From an uncultured Collinsella sp. (GTDB lineage Bacteria > Actinomycetota > Coriobacteriia > Coriobacteriales > Coriobacteriaceae), in the NCBI GenBank assembly GCA_958350755.1, contig CATWID010000017.1, positions 1-31,191 of the forward strand: a DNA stretch of 31,191 bases, read 5' to 3'. Positions 31,159 to 31,191 of the stretch are shown here, in pieces (position 1 is the first letter of the stretch; each line of letters starts with the position of its first letter). Made by a program: the position numbers and the translations under genes. The notes under the pieces are model-generated. The model was not told the origin of the DNA and ran no database searches. It saw nothing but the letters and a program-made list of their open reading frames with translations.

Positions 31159-31191
31159 GAGGTTCGAATCCCCAGCCTCCTTTCTCCGCAC

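Noticed and set aside
31157..31191. Intact tRNA gene at the right edge
   Set aside because: The upstream bases form the dacA terminator, the T-stem has a mismatch, and no anticodon or D arm can be placed.

Overview
The window is chromosomal DNA from a GC-rich Gram-positive bacterium. The gene set (nickel-pincer lactate racemase, VanR/VanS-like and PhoB/PhoR-like two-component systems, split CpsC/CpsD/CpsB tyrosine-kinase module, paired YhgE/Pip membrane proteins, no outer-membrane genes) and the codon usage fit Actinobacteria of the class Coriobacteriia. Collinsella is my best guess, but it is an inference without a database search. No prophage, CRISPR array, insertion sequence, rRNA or intact tRNA is visible.

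Left part (1-8250): the end of a phosphoserine phosphatase, then a lactate-racemase locus in two converging units. The plus-strand unit is larB - larC - tetR, with a strong inverted repeat in its promoter. The minus-strand unit is larA - larD. LarB makes the pyridinium dicarboxylate from NAAD, LarC inserts nickel, LarA is the racemase, and LarD is an aquaglyceroporin-type channel. LarC ends after its N-terminal domain, and the sulfur transferase LarE is not in the window. PEP carboxylase (ppc) follows. Two members of an unusual repeat family, each with a conserved structured core inside 26-29 bp perfect but copy-specific arms, lie just downstream of larD and of ppc.

Middle (8343-19010): hisS, an MFS transporter gene with an in-frame stop at codon 4 and an M20 amidohydrolase upstream of it in the same unit, a DMT-family exporter, and two adjacent large YhgE/Pip-type membrane proteins whose stop and start codons abut. 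Long hairpins fill the hisS-MFS gap.

Right part (19011-31191): htpG followed by an elaborate structured element; a GNAT acetyltransferase; the capsule-regulation trio cpsC-cpsD-cpsB; a PhoB/PhoR-like pair directly downstream of a lone pstB with a Pho-box-like direct repeat in front; and a VanR/VanS-like pair divergent from a D-alanyl-D-alanine carboxypeptidase (dacA) that ends in a clear terminator. Nearly everything from larD to vanR is on the minus strand.

The strongest candidates for something undescribed are the conserved-core, variable-arm palindromic elements at 2695-2819 and 5220-5340, and the structured element at 19232-19329. Their function is unknown to me. All structure calls were made by reading base pairs, not by folding software.
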